Assembly (NCBI GenBank): GCA_036268615.1
Contig: DATATV010000021.1
Coordinates: 1 to 64,000, forward strand
Length of the DNA stretch: 64,000 bases
Source of the DNA: DATATV01 sp036268615
GTDB taxonomy: Bacteria > Actinomycetota > Actinomycetes > Mycobacteriales > Pseudonocardiaceae
Direction: 5' to 3'
In this document: positions 14,895 to 24,615 of the stretch, one piece after another
Position numbering within the stretch: the stretch's first letter is position 1
How the letters are laid out: every line of letters starts with the position of its first letter
Translations under genes and position numbers: made by a program
Notes under the pieces: generated by a model
Seen by the model: only the letters and a program-made list of their open reading frames with translations
The model's database searches: none
Told to the model about the DNA's origin: nothing

Positions 14895-16850
14895 TCAGGC
14901 TGATCCGTTCAGGTGATCGGTCGGCATGGCCTTGGTCACCTGGTGAGTTCGGACACCTGCCGGCGCGGGTTCGGCCGGCCCGGGATCGACGGGCGCGCTT
15001 CCGCGCGGCCGGAACGCGGCCGGCCGCAGCGGTCGGTCGCCGCCCAGCCGGGGGACGAGGGTCTGGCCGCGTCTGGTCAGCACGGTCTGCACCAGACCGA
15101 CCGCCAGCAGCACCGACACCACCGTGAAGCCGATCCAGAAGCTGTTGGGCAGCAACACTCCCAGCGCGCCACCGAGCACCCAGGCCAACTGCAGGACGGT
15201 CTCCGACCGGCCGAACGCCGACGCCCGGGAGGCCTCCGGCAGGTCGTTCTGGATGGTCGCGTCCAGACTGATCTTGGCCAGCCCGCTGGCCGTCGCGGCG
15301 ACCAGCGCGGCCACCGCGACCGTGCCGATGCCGGGCAGGATCGCGCCGAGCACCGACCCGGCGAGCGCGACGCTGAGGCAGGCGATCACCACCTGCGCCG
15401 GTCTGCCGAACTGCATTCGGGCGCCGATGCCGTTGCCGACGAAGCTGCCCAGCCCGGCCGCGCCGCCGACCAGGCCGAGCAGCAGCAACTGTTTGCCGGG
15501 GGAGTGCTCGGTCAGCGACTTGATCACGAACGCCGGGAAGAGCATCAGGAAGCCGGTCAGCACCCGGATCGTGCCGTTGCCCCACAAACCGAGCACCACG
15601 TGCCGGCCCAGTGGTTGTCGGCGGGCCTTGCGTGGCTCGACCCGCAGGGAGGTGGGCACCTCGCCCTCGGTGACCTCCACCCAGGCCGGAATGCGCAGGC
15701 AGAGCACGGCGTCGGCGATGCAGAGCACCGCGGTGAACCAGAGCGCGCCCGGCGAGCCGAACATCTTCGCCCCGCCGGAGCCGATCGCGCCGAACACCGC
15801 GCCCGCGGCCAGCCCGAACACGGTCAGCCGGGCGTTGGTCTTGGACAGTGTCATCTTCTGCGGCAGCACTCGGGGCGCGATGGCCGCGCGCAGCACGTCG
15901 AAGGACTTGGACAGCACCATCGTGCCCAGCGCCGCCGGATAGAGCAGCCAGTCGTTGAAGTGCAGCGCCATCACCACGGACAGCAGGCCCTGGCCGACGC
16001 AGGACAGGGCGAGCGCGATCCGCCGGCCACGCTGCACCCGGTCCAGCAGCGGGCCGATGACCGGCGCGATCAGCGCGAACGGGGCCACCGTGATGAGCAG
16101 GTAGGTGGCCACCTTGGTCTTGCTCTCGGCGGTGGCCGCGGAGAAGAAGAGCGTGTTGGCCAGGCCGACCGCCATGGTCGCCGAGGAGGCATAGTTGATC
16201 ATGACCGCGTAGGTCAGCGCGGCCAACCCGGACTCGTGCGCGCCGTCGGCGTGCGCGGCCCGGCGGAACGCGGCCACCGCACCCTGACTGAGCTGGCGTC
16301 CCCGCCAGAACGCCACCCGGGTGACGGTGATCTTCCTGGGCAGCTGCGGCCCGCCGCTCGCCGGCGGCACCCGCTCCTCGGTGGCCTCGGCGGCCGGCGG
16401 CGCCGTGAACGGCATGCCCCGGGTGGGGGCGCCGTTGTCGGGTAGCTGGCCGTCGCTGTCGTAGGTCTCGTAGGGCTGCTGCTGGTAGGTGGACTGCTCG
16501 CCGGCCCGGTCCTGCGGCGGCCGCGGTCCCGGCGCGGTCCGCCAGGGTGCCGGTCCGCGGTCCTGCCACTGGCGCGGCGGCGGCGGATTCTGGCGTTGAC
16601 CCTGCGGTGGCTGCCCCTGACGCCGGCCCGGCGGCCCCTGAACCGGTCCCGGCTCGGGTCCCTGAGCCGGTCCCTGCGGCGGCATGGCGCGGGTGGGCTG
16701 GTGCGGAGCGTTGGGTACGGCCCTGGTCGGCGGCTCCGCGCCCTGGTCGGACGGCGGGGGCTGGTGGCCCCGCTTGCGCGCGCCGGCACTCCAGCCCGCG
16801 CGCCCACGTCGGGCGTTGTCGGGCTGGCCAGCCGAACCGCTGCGGATCAC
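14895..16850 (-). CDS. MFS transporter with long proline/glutamine-rich N-terminal tail
   Basis: This 651-residue protein begins with about 170 residues rich in Pro, Gln and Gly (repeats such as GPAQGPEPGPVQGPP), then a basic segment, then a typical 12-helix major facilitator core (about 190-600) with LLDRVQRGRRI, the intracellular loop motif between helices 2 and 3. The substrate is unknown. The low-complexity tail should be cytoplasmic and disordered. The start GTG 16850 lies next to GGAGG (only 1 nt apart), so the exact start is uncertain; an upstream frame extends 20 codons. It precedes the DUF2771 lipoprotein by 11 bp and diverges from the DUF3027 gene. Confidence 0.83.
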   Translation of the reverse strand: MIRSGSAGQPDNARRGRAGWSAGARKRGHQPPPSDQGAEPPTRAVPNAPHQPTRAMPPQGPAQGPEPGPVQGPPGRRQGQPPQGQRQNPPPPRQWQDRGPAPWRTAPGPRPPQDRAGEQSTYQQQPYETYDSDGQLPDNGAPTRGMPFTAPPAAEATEERVPPASGGPQLPRKITVTRVAFWRGRQLSQGAVAAFRRAAHADGAHESGLAALTYAVMINYASSATMAVGLANTLFFSAATAESKTKVATYLLITVAPFALIAPVIGPLLDRVQRGRRIALALSCVGQGLLSVVMALHFNDWLLYPAALGTMVLSKSFDVLRAAIAPRVLPQKMTLSKTNARLTVFGLAAGAVFGAIGSGGAKMFGSPGALWFTAVLCIADAVLCLRIPAWVEVTEGEVPTSLRVEPRKARRQPLGRHVVLGLWGNGTIRVLTGFLMLFPAFVIKSLTEHSPGKQLLLLGLVGGAAGLGSFVGNGIGARMQFGRPAQVVIACLSVALAGSVLGAILPGIGTVAVAALVAATASGLAKISLDATIQNDLPEASRASAFGRSETVLQLAWVLGGALGVLLPNSFWIGFTVVSVLLAVGLVQTVLTRRGQTLVPRLGGDRPLRPAAFRPRGSAPVDPGPAEPAPAGVRTHQVTKAMPTDHLNGSA

Positions 16851-17036
16851 GCCTCCATCTTGCCGTACCCGGCGGCCCGCTCGGACAAATTCCCGCTCTA
16901 CGGCCGTCACCCGACCGGTTTCATCCCGATGACCGGGTGGTTGGCTTCGGCCACCGATCGGGCAGGGGATATCACGCTCGGTGAGCTACCGGCCGGGCTG
17001 CGGCGGCTGATGGTGCCTGCGGCACAATCTAGGACT

Positions 17037-19175
17037 GTGACACCCACCCCCGACTGCGTTGTCGCCGGCGCGGAGACAGTTGCAGAGCAGCCGGAACAGG
17101 CCGTCGACCGGCGGCCGGCCCCGGCGCTCGCTGCCGCCGTCGACCTCGCGCGTGCAGCAGCGGCCCAGGAGGCCGGTGACGAGCCGGTCGGTCAGCACGT
17201 GGGGGTGCAGGCCGAAGAAGGCGTGGCCGCGACGCACTTGTTCGAGGCCGACCTGCCCGGCTACCACGGCTGGCGCTGGGCGGTGACCGTGGCCGACGCC
17301 GGCCCGGACACGCCGGTGACGGTCAGTGAGGTCGTGCTGCTGCCCGGCCCGGCGGCGCTGGTGGCGCCGGCCTGGGTGCCCTGGCAGCAGCGGGTGCAGG
17401 CGGGCGACCTCGGCGTCGGCGACCTGATGCCGCCGACCCCCGACGACCCGCGCATCGCGCCGGCCTATTTGTTGTCCGACGACCCGGCGGTGGCGGAGGT
17501 CGCCCGCGACATCGGCCTCGGCCGGGAGCGGGTGATGTCCCGGTTCGGCCGGGTGGACGCGGCGCAGCGGTGGCAGGAGAGCGACTTCGGCCCCGACAGC
17601 GACATGGCGCGGGCCGCGCCGGACCGGTGCGGGACGTGCGCGTTCTACCTGCCGTTGGCGGGTTCGCTGCGGGCCGCGTTCGGCGTGTGCGGCAACGAGA
17701 TCTCACCGGCGGACGCCCGGGTGGTGCACGCCGGGTACGGCTGTGGCGCGCATTCCGAGGTCGAGGTGACCGTCGGATCGCCGGTGCCGGTCGCCGACCT
17801 GGTCTACGACGACACCACGATGGATTTGGAACCGTTCCGCACCGCCCCCGAACCTCGTTCGGGTGATTCCGCTGCGGCTCCCGTCGAGGCCGTGGCGGCT
17901 GAACCGGTGGTCGAGCTGGCCGAGCCGGATCGGATCGAGTCGGCGGTGGCCGCTGCGGACGGTCCGCGGCAGCCGGAAGTGGTCACGTCGCTCGCCGCGC
18001 CGGACATTTCTGTGTCGGATGCTGGCGTGTCGGATGCTGGCGTGTCGGACGCTGGTGTTTCGGACGCTGGTGTTTCGGACGCCGCTGAGGTGCTGGACCG
18101 GCATGAGCCGGTCGAGACCGATGAGGCCGGAGCGCCGGTCAGCGAGGACGAACAGCCGGAATCCGCGTCGACCGAGGCGGTGGCGGCCAACACGTTCGCA
18201 ACGGTGGCCACCGAGCCGGAGCAGGCCCAGGAGCTGGCCGCGCCGGCCGAGCCCGAGGCCACGGCCGCCGAGCAGGACCAGGCCGAAGCAACCCAGACCG
18301 AGTCCGGCCAGATCGGGTCCGGCCAGATCGAGGCCGAGCCCGAGCAGGTCGAGCCCGAGCAGGTCGAGCCCGCGCAGGTCGAATCGGCCCAGTTCGAGTC
18401 CGAGCGGGTGAACGCCGAGCAGCTGCACGATGCGCACCTGGAATCCGACCAGCCGGAAGCGGCTGGCGCGCTGGCGGAACTGGAGCACCCCGAAGCCGTC
18501 GCGGCGGCCGAAGCGGCCACCACGGAGCCGGAGCAGGTTGAGGCCGCTCCGGTGGAATCGGCTGTCCCGGTGGAATCGGAGCAGCCGGCGGCCGTCCAGC
18601 CCGAGCCCGAAGCGGAGGCCGAGGCAGCAGCTGCCGCCGAGACCGAAGCCATGGCCGAGGTCGGGCCGGAGGCCCCGGCCGAGGCGCGGCTCGAAGCCGA
18701 GCCCCAGGACGAAGCCCAGCGGGCGGCGGTGACCCCGGCTGAGGTGCAGCCGGAAGCGCAGTCCGAGCCGGAGATCCGGGCCGAGTCCGAGGCGCCGGTC
18801 GAGGCGGAGCCGGAAGCCCGGTCCGAGGCAGCAGCTCTTGTCGAGGCTGAGCCCGAGCCGGCAGCTCTTGTCCAGCCCGAGCCCGAGCCGGCAGCCTCCG
18901 CTGAGCCCGAGGCTCAAGCCCCGGCCGAGGCCGGAACCCCAGCTGAGGTGCAGCCGGGAACCCAGCCTGAGCCGGAGATCCAGGCCGAGCCCGAGGCAGC
19001 AACCGAGGTCGAGCCAGAAGCCGAGGCCCAGCCGGAACCTGAGCCCCAGCCCGAAGCTGAGCCCCAGCTGGAAGCCGAAACCCCGACAGCGGCCGAGAAC
19101 CCGACCCGGTCCGCGCCGGAACCCCCGGTCACGGCTGAGCCCGAGTCCCGGCCCGAGTCGCCGAATCAGTTCTGA
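17037..19175 (+). CDS. DUF3027 protein with a 450-residue acidic low-complexity tail
   Basis: Residues 1-265 match the actinobacterial DUF3027 family: HGWRWAVTVA, WVPWQQRVQAGDLGVGDLMPPTPDD, and paired Cys residues in CGTCAFY, VCGNE and GYGCGAHSE that probably bind zinc. The remaining 450 residues are almost entirely Glu, Ala, Pro, Val and Gln, with five tandem VSDAG units (18012-18086), and must be disordered. A CACAAT -10 box 8 nt before GTG 17037 suggests a leaderless message; longer frames upstream are unlikely. The sacsin-type ATPase gene follows 6 bp later, so the two are cotranscribed. Function is unknown. Confidence 0.88.
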   Translation: MTPTPDCVVAGAETVAEQPEQAVDRRPAPALAAAVDLARAAAAQEAGDEPVGQHVGVQAEEGVAATHLFEADLPGYHGWRWAVTVADAGPDTPVTVSEVVLLPGPAALVAPAWVPWQQRVQAGDLGVGDLMPPTPDDPRIAPAYLLSDDPAVAEVARDIGLGRERVMSRFGRVDAAQRWQESDFGPDSDMARAAPDRCGTCAFYLPLAGSLRAAFGVCGNEISPADARVVHAGYGCGAHSEVEVTVGSPVPVADLVYDDTTMDLEPFRTAPEPRSGDSAAAPVEAVAAEPVVELAEPDRIESAVAAADGPRQPEVVTSLAAPDISVSDAGVSDAGVSDAGVSDAGVSDAAEVLDRHEPVETDEAGAPVSEDEQPESASTEAVAANTFATVATEPEQAQELAAPAEPEATAAEQDQAEATQTESGQIGSGQIEAEPEQVEPEQVEPAQVESAQFESERVNAEQLHDAHLESDQPEAAGALAELEHPEAVAAAEAATTEPEQVEAAPVESAVPVESEQPAAVQPEPEAEAEAAAAAETEAMAEVGPEAPAEARLEAEPQDEAQRAAVTPAEVQPEAQSEPEIRAESEAPVEAEPEARSEAAALVEAEPEPAALVQPEPEPAASAEPEAQAPAEAGTPAEVQPGTQPEPEIQAEPEAATEVEPEAEAQPEPEPQPEAEPQLEAETPTAAENPTRSAPEPPVTAEPESRPESPNQF
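18012..18086 (+). repeat. Five 15-bp tandem repeats encoding VSDAG
   Basis: Units begin at 18012, 18027, 18042, 18057 and 18072. The first two are identical (GTGTCGGATGCTGGC) and the others carry one to three silent or conservative changes. They lie in the disordered tail of the DUF3027 protein. Confidence 0.92.
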
Positions 19176-19181
19176 CCGACC

Positions 19182-22100
19182 GTGACCGATCCCTTCGGCA
19201 CCGCCGCCCTGCGCGACTCGGTGCTCACCGCGTGGCGTGATTCGCCCACGAGGTTCCGGGAGGACGCCAATGCCGAGGAGGATCTTCGGCTCGGCGGCTA
19301 CCGGGACCGGCTGCTCGTCGAGCTGGCCCAGAACGCCGCGGACGCGGCCGTGCTGGCTGGCCAGTCGGGCACCCTCCGGCTGACCCTTGTGTCCACTTCG
19401 GACGGTCCGGAGCTGCGTGCGGCCAACACCGGTGCGCCGCTGGACACGCCGGGCGTGGCCGCGCTCGCCTCGCTGCGCGCCTCGGCCAAGCGGACCGGGC
19501 ATCAGGTCGGCCGGTTCGGCGTCGGCTTCGCGGCGGTGCTCGCCGCGTCCGACGCGCCTCGCGTCGTGTCGACCAGCGGTGGGGTCGCCTTCTCGGCGGC
19601 GCGCACCCGCGCGGCGGTCGCCGACGACCCGAAGACGGCGCCGTTGTTGGCCGAGCGCGGTGACGAGGTGCCGGTGCTGCGGCTGGTCTGGCCGGTCGCC
19701 GACACCGAGGACCCGGTGCCCGACGGCTTCGTCACCGAGGTCCGGCTGCCGCTGCTGCCCGCGGTCGACGCCGATGCCGTGCTCGCCGACCTGGCCGGTC
19801 AGGCCGAGGACCTGCTGCTCGCGCTGCCCGGCCTGACCAGCGTGCTGGTCGGCGACGAGGTCTGGTCGCGGACCGACCTGCCCGACGGCATCGTCCGGGT
19901 GGACGGTCCGGCCGGGCACTCCGTCTGGCTGACCCGCCGCACCACCGGCACGCTCGCCGCCGGGCTCGCCGAAGGTCTCGGTGTCGAGGCCCGCGAACGG
20001 CCGGAGTGGTCGGTGAGCTGGGCGGTTCCGCTCACCGCCGACGGCGCGCCCACGCACCTGCCCGGCAACACCGACGTGCTGCACGCGCCCACGCCGACCG
20101 ACGAGCGACTCTCGCTGCCGGCTCGGCTGTTCGCCACGCTGCCGATCGAGTCCTCCCGGCGCAGGTTGCTGCCCGGCAAGGCGACCGACGCCGTGCTCGC
20201 CGAGGCCGCCGCCGGCTACGTCGAACTCGTCCGCGCGCTGCCGGCCGAGCATCGCCCGACTCTTGTTCCGGAGCCCGGTTTTCCGATGTCCGAAGTGGAC
20301 GGTGTGCTGCGGGACGCGGTGCTCGCCGGGCTGGCCGACCGGCCGTGGCTGCCGGCCGCACCGCTGCCCGAAGACGCCGGACCCGAAGACGCCGGACCCG
20401 ACGCCGCCCTGTCCGACGACGCCGGGGCCGACCATGCCGGGGCCGACGATCTGCCCGCGGCCGGTGCGGTTGTGCTCGACGTCCCGGACGCGGAGTTGAC
20501 CGCGGCGCTCGCCGAACTACAGCCCCGGCTGCTCGCCTGGTGGCTGGCCGAACCCCGGTACGCCACCGCGCTGTCCGCGCTCGGCGTGCGCAGGCTGCGG
20601 CCGATCGACGTGGTGGCCGCCGTCTCCGGCATCCGGCGCGAGCCGAGCTGGTGGGCGACGCTCTACGCGGCCCTCGCCCGGGTGACCGAGGCCGACCCGA
20701 CCGCCGCCGAGGAACTCAGTGGCCTCCCGGTCCCGTTGATCGACGGGCGCACCGTGCTCGGCCCCCGGGACGTGTTGCTGCCGGCCGACGATCTCACCGA
20801 CCTACTGTCCGATGTGGACATCATCGGGCTGCGCATCGCGCATCCGGACGCGGTGCACCCGCTGCTGGAGCGGCTCGGCGCGCGCCCGGCCGACGCGGTG
20901 GACCTGCTGGCCGCGCCGGCGATCCAGGAGGCGGTCACCGCCAGCCTCGCCGACGCCACCGCGGGCGGCGACCCGGTCGACCTGGCCGACACGGTGCTCA
21001 CCCTGGTCGAGGCCGCCCGGGTGGACCCGGGGGAGCTGACCTGGCTGGGCGCGCTCGCGCTGCCCGACGAGCACGGCGAACCGCGCCGCGCCGACGAACT
21101 GCTGCTGCCCGACGCGCCGCTGCGCCCGCTGCTCGCCGCGGACACGATCGGCCCGGACTCGCCGCTGGGCGTCCTGTCGGCGGACTTCGCGCAGCGCTGG
21201 CCGGCCGACGTGCTCGCCGCGGCCGGTGTGCTGCGCACGTTCGTGGTGCTCACCGCCGACGACCCGACCGGGCCCGACCACGACCTCGCCGACGAGGCCG
21301 ACTGGTGGGCCTGGATCGAGGGTGACGAGCAGCCGCCGGCGACGCTGGTCGGTGTGCGCGACCTGGACCTGATCGACGACGACGCGTGGCCGGCCGCGAT
21401 CCGGCTGCTCGCCGGCGAGCCGGTGATCCGCCGGGCGATGGCCGATCCGCGCAGCTATCCGGCGTGGTGGCTGGCGCGCTGCGCCAACCTCGCCGGGCGC
21501 CCGCCGCTGGACTGGCGGCTGGCCTCGGCCGAGCGGCTGGCCGGCCTGTTCGACCCGGTGCCCGCCGAGATCGACCTGCCCGCCGAACTGCTGCTCGTGG
21601 TCGGCGTGCGCGACCGGCTGGTCGTCGACGACGCCGAGGACGCGACCGACCTGCTCGACCGGCTCGGCGACGCGGACCGGGAGGTCGGCGTCGGGCTGGC
21701 CATGCGGGTGCACGCCGAACTTGTCGACGCGGTGGTCAGCGGCCGGCTGGACCCCGCCGACGTGGACCCGCCGGAGCGGGTCCGGGTGATCTCCGGGCAG
21801 ACGATCGCGGCCGAGGACGCGGTGGTGCTGGACCGGCCGTGGCTGGTGGTGGCCGGCGAGGACCGGATCGTGGCCGCGGCCGACGGCGACGAGAAGCTGG
21901 CCGATCTGCTCAACGTCTCGCTGGCCAGCGAGGTGGTCACCGCCGAGCCGGAGGCCGACGGGGACGAACTGGCCTGGGCCGAGCTGGGTGCGGTCCGGCT
22001 GGCCTGCGCGCTGCTGGGCATCGACGTGCCGGCCGGGTCGGTCGCCGTGCACGAACAGCTGCACGTGGGCGGCCACCGGGTGTCCTGGTGGGTCGAGGAG

Positions 22101-22232
22101 GACCTGGTGCACGCCGAGGACACGCCGGAGGGGCTCGGCCGCGCGCTGGCCTGGACGCTGCGCCGGTGGGCGGACCGCTGGCTGCTGGCCGGGGTGCTCA
22201 CCGAGCCGACCGCGGCCACCATCCTGAGCTAG
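19182..22232 (+). CDS. Sacsin-type GHKL ATPase protein
   Basis: This 1016-residue protein has an N-terminal Hsp90/sacsin-like ATP-binding domain. The N box ELAQNAADA (about residues 47-55) provides the catalytic Glu and Mg-binding Asn, a degenerate G1 box appears in AANTGAPL, and the G2 lid is GRFGVGFAAVL (about 108-118). The rest lacks recognisable domains and includes a short Asp/Ala/Gly/Pro-rich repeat (about 390-430, PEDAGPEDAGPDA). Similar proteins sit beside DUF3027 in many actinobacteria; a chaperone-like role is plausible but unproven. GTG 19182 follows the DUF3027 stop by 6 bp without a clear ribosome-binding site, suggesting coupled translation. Confidence 0.88.
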   Translation: MTDPFGTAALRDSVLTAWRDSPTRFREDANAEEDLRLGGYRDRLLVELAQNAADAAVLAGQSGTLRLTLVSTSDGPELRAANTGAPLDTPGVAALASLRASAKRTGHQVGRFGVGFAAVLAASDAPRVVSTSGGVAFSAARTRAAVADDPKTAPLLAERGDEVPVLRLVWPVADTEDPVPDGFVTEVRLPLLPAVDADAVLADLAGQAEDLLLALPGLTSVLVGDEVWSRTDLPDGIVRVDGPAGHSVWLTRRTTGTLAAGLAEGLGVEARERPEWSVSWAVPLTADGAPTHLPGNTDVLHAPTPTDERLSLPARLFATLPIESSRRRLLPGKATDAVLAEAAAGYVELVRALPAEHRPTLVPEPGFPMSEVDGVLRDAVLAGLADRPWLPAAPLPEDAGPEDAGPDAALSDDAGADHAGADDLPAAGAVVLDVPDAELTAALAELQPRLLAWWLAEPRYATALSALGVRRLRPIDVVAAVSGIRREPSWWATLYAALARVTEADPTAAEELSGLPVPLIDGRTVLGPRDVLLPADDLTDLLSDVDIIGLRIAHPDAVHPLLERLGARPADAVDLLAAPAIQEAVTASLADATAGGDPVDLADTVLTLVEAARVDPGELTWLGALALPDEHGEPRRADELLLPDAPLRPLLAADTIGPDSPLGVLSADFAQRWPADVLAAAGVLRTFVVLTADDPTGPDHDLADEADWWAWIEGDEQPPATLVGVRDLDLIDDDAWPAAIRLLAGEPVIRRAMADPRSYPAWWLARCANLAGRPPLDWRLASAERLAGLFDPVPAEIDLPAELLLVVGVRDRLVVDDAEDATDLLDRLGDADREVGVGLAMRVHAELVDAVVSGRLDPADVDPPERVRVISGQTIAAEDAVVLDRPWLVVAGEDRIVAAADGDEKLADLLNVSLASEVVTAEPEADGDELAWAELGAVRLACALLGIDVPAGSVAVHEQLHVGGHRVSWWVEEDLVHAEDTPEGLGRALAWTLRRWADRWLLAGVLTEPTAATILS

Positions 22233-22270
22233 GCGGCTCGCGGCGCCGTCGCATTGGCAGCTCCAGGGAG

Positions 22271-22555
22271 TCAGACCCGTTGGGCGCCCCGGGCGCCGCG
22301 CCGGGCGGCCGAGCGCTGCCAGAACATCACCGCGAAGCCGGCGAAGCCGAGCAGCCAGCCGGCCAGGCAGGTCCAGATCCACTCGGTGGGCCGGGTGTGA
22401 AACACCAGGTGGGCGATCAGCAGCCCGCAGAACGCGACGAACCACAACGCTGTGCCGAGGCCGACCAGCGGGACGGCGTCGACCCAGCGCGCCGGCAGCG
22501 GCGGCGGGGTGCGCAACGCCGGTTTGGCCGGCTCTACGGCGGGTTCGCTGGTCAC
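22271..22555 (-). CDS. DUF2530-type small membrane protein
   Basis: This 94-residue protein has a Pro-rich N-terminus (PALRTPPPLPARWVDAVPLV) and two membrane helices (about residues 32-52 and 62-82), ending in a basic tail. It fits the actinobacterial DUF2530 family in length and motifs; no function is known. The start is GTG 22555. A TAGCCT -10 box (22563-22568, minus strand) lies 7 nt before it, so the message is leaderless. It is divergent from a MarR regulator whose promoter lies 50 bp away. Confidence 0.82.
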   Translation of the reverse strand: MTSEPAVEPAKPALRTPPPLPARWVDAVPLVGLGTALWFVAFCGLLIAHLVFHTRPTEWIWTCLAGWLLGFAGFAVMFWQRSAARRGARGAQRV

Positions 22556-22562
22556 GTGAGGC

Positions 22563-22568
22563 AGGCTA
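22563..22568 (-). promoter_or_regulatory. -10 box of the DUF2530 gene
   Basis: TAGCCT on the minus strand, 7 nt before GTG 22555. It sits back to back with the MarR promoter at 22590-22619. Confidence 0.5.
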
Positions 22569-22589
22569 CAACCGATCGGGTGAGCCCGG

Positions 22590-22619
22590 CTGACCAGCAC
22601 ATAGTTTGTGAGCTATACT
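22590..22619 (+). promoter_or_regulatory. Promoter of the marR-MFS operon
   Basis: CTGACC (22590-22595) and TATACT (22614-22619) are 18 bp apart. The -10 ends 6 nt before ATG 22626, so the transcript is leaderless. It is the closest match to a housekeeping promoter in the window. Confidence 0.65.
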
Positions 22620-22625
22620 AAATAC

Positions 22626-23060
22626 ATGGCGGAGTCCGCGTCCGAGGAACGGACCCTGGCCAGTCGGCTGCGACTGGCAGTGGTTCGCCTCAATCGCCGG
22701 CTTCGCGTGCAGCGAACCGACTCGGTGGTGTCACTCACCCAGCTCGCGGCCCTGTCCACGTTGTGGAAGTGCGGGCCGCTGACGCCGGGCGAGTTGGCCG
22801 CCAAGGAGGGCGTACAGCCCCCGTCGATGACCAGGGTGATCGCCGCGCTCGAAGAGCACGGCTACGTCAGCCGGGCGCCACATCCGACGGACGGTCGGCA
22901 GGCCATCGTCGCCCTGACCGATGCGGGCCGCGCGTTCCACGACGCGCAGGTTTCCGCCCGAGAGGCATGGCTGGACAAGCGCCTCGCCGAGTTGACCGCG
23001 CAGGAACGGGAGCTGCTCGACAGAGCGGCACAGATCATCGACAGGATGGCGGGGCAGTAA
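22626..23060 (+). CDS. MarR-family transcriptional regulator
   Basis: This 144-residue winged-helix repressor carries the helix-turn-helix in PGELAAKEGVQPPSMTRVIAALEEHGYVSR (about residues 55-85) and the wing motif PHPTDGRQAIVAL, a variant of DxRxxxV. MarR repressors usually respond to small aromatic or toxic compounds. It lies 4 bp before an MFS exporter gene, so it very likely controls that exporter and itself. I start at ATG 22626 because the -10 box ends 6 nt before it; an upstream GTG at 22608 would precede the promoter. Confidence 0.9.
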   Translation: MAESASEERTLASRLRLAVVRLNRRLRVQRTDSVVSLTQLAALSTLWKCGPLTPGELAAKEGVQPPSMTRVIAALEEHGYVSRAPHPTDGRQAIVALTDAGRAFHDAQVSAREAWLDKRLAELTAQERELLDRAAQIIDRMAGQ

Positions 23061-23064
23061 CGCG

Positions 23065-24615
23065 GTGCGGAGCCAGGCGGACGGAACCAGAGGTCAGAAC
23101 AGCAAGTCCTACCCGGGTCCGGCGCCATCCGCACCACCACCCCCGACCCCCGACACGACCGCACCGCCCGCCGTCGAGTTCGCTGGGCCGAAGCCGGCCA
23201 CCAAGAAGTCCACAGTGGACGCGAAGGCCCCGGCTTCCCGGTATGCGGCGATGTTCAGCTCGCTGACCGAGCGCAACTACCGGCTCTTCGCCGGTGGGCA
23301 GGTCATCTCCAACATCGGCACCTGGATGCAGCGGGTGGCCCAGGACTGGCTGGTGCTCCAGCTCTCCGGGCACAACCCGCTGAGCCTGGGCATCGCCGCG
23401 GCGCTGCAGTTCGCGCCGACCCTGGTGCTCTCGCTGTGGGCCGGGATGTTGGCCGACCGGCTGGACAAGCGCAAGCTGCTGGTGTTCGTGCAGGCCGGGA
23501 TGGGCCTGTGCGGGCTGGTGCTGGGCGTGCTGGATGTCGCCGGGCTGGCCGCGCTCTGGCAGGTCTACCTGCTCTGCTTCGTGCTGGGCTGCTTCTCCTC
23601 GATGGACTCGCCGATCCGGCAGTCCTTCGTCAGTGAGATGGTCGGCCGCAAGCAGGTGACCAACGCGGTCGCGCTGAACTCGATGACCTTCAACCTGGCC
23701 CGGATCGTCGGCCCGGCGGTGGCCGGCGTGATGATCACCGCGATCGGCACCGGCTGGGTGTTCCTGATCAACGCGGGCAGTTTCATCGCGGTCATCGCCG
23801 GTCTGCTGCTGATGAACCCGAAGCAGCTCTACGTGACGACCAAGGTCCCGCGCGAGCGCGGTCAGCTCGCCGAGGGCGCCCGGTACGTGCGCGGCCGGCC
23901 GGACATCGTGCTGGTGCTCGCCCTGCTGTTCTGCGTGGCCACCTTCGGCATGGTCTTCTTCACCACGCTGGCCACGGTCGCGGTGAACGTCTTCCACCGC
24001 AGCGCGACCGGCTACGGCCTGCTCTCCACGATGCTGGCGATCGGCACCCTGGCCGGCGCGACGATGGCCGCCCGGCGGTCCACCCGTGGGAGCCGGCCGG
24101 GTCGCAAGCTGCTGGTCGCCAGCGCGCTGGCGTTCGGCGTGCTGGAGACGGCGCTGTCGTTCATGCCGAGCTACCTGACCTTCGCGCTGCTGTTGATCCC
24201 GGTCGGCGGCGCGGTGATGACGTTCACCACCACCGCCAACAGCACCGTGCAGCTGTCGGTCAGCCCGGAGATGCGGGGCCGGGTGATGGGCCTGTACATG
24301 CTGGTCTTCCTGGGCGGCAACCCGATCGCCGGCCCGCTGACCGGCTGGCTCTCGGTCGAGTTCGGCGGCCGCTCGCCGTTCCTGTTCGGCGGCGTGGTCT
24401 CGCTGCTGGCCGCGATCGTCTGCGGGCTGATCATGTTCCGCCGGGGCGACCATCGGCTGCCGACGCCGAGCTGGACCGGCTGGGTCGGTCGGATTCGCCG
24501 GACCCGGCCGGAGGCGGCGGTCGGGCCGGCCACCGAACTGGCCGCTGAGGTCGTCGCCGAGGTGCCCGCGGGCCTGATCGAGGAGGACGCGCTGCCAGCC
24601 TTGCGTGCCGACTGA
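23065..24615 (+). CDS. MFS exporter, EntS-like (DHA3 type)
   Basis: This 516-residue exporter has a 60-residue Pro/Ala/Lys-rich N-terminal tail and 12 membrane helices starting RNYRLFAGGQVISNIGTWMQRVAQDWLVLQLS, the hallmark of the EntS/enterobactin-exporter-like MFS group. The helix 2-3 loop is LADRLDKRKLLV. It could export a siderophore, drug or other hydrophobic compound. It is translated from the MarR operon (4-bp gap), so an inducer-dependent drug efflux role is most likely. An iron-box-like sequence overlaps its stop codon but is in the wrong place to be its promoter. A second, more compact member of the group is at 41798. Confidence 0.9.
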   Translation: MRSQADGTRGQNSKSYPGPAPSAPPPPTPDTTAPPAVEFAGPKPATKKSTVDAKAPASRYAAMFSSLTERNYRLFAGGQVISNIGTWMQRVAQDWLVLQLSGHNPLSLGIAAALQFAPTLVLSLWAGMLADRLDKRKLLVFVQAGMGLCGLVLGVLDVAGLAALWQVYLLCFVLGCFSSMDSPIRQSFVSEMVGRKQVTNAVALNSMTFNLARIVGPAVAGVMITAIGTGWVFLINAGSFIAVIAGLLLMNPKQLYVTTKVPRERGQLAEGARYVRGRPDIVLVLALLFCVATFGMVFFTTLATVAVNVFHRSATGYGLLSTMLAIGTLAGATMAARRSTRGSRPGRKLLVASALAFGVLETALSFMPSYLTFALLLIPVGGAVMTFTTTANSTVQLSVSPEMRGRVMGLYMLVFLGGNPIAGPLTGWLSVEFGGRSPFLFGGVVSLLAAIVCGLIMFRRGDHRLPTPSWTGWVGRIRRTRPEAAVGPATELAAEVVAEVPAGLIEEDALPALRAD

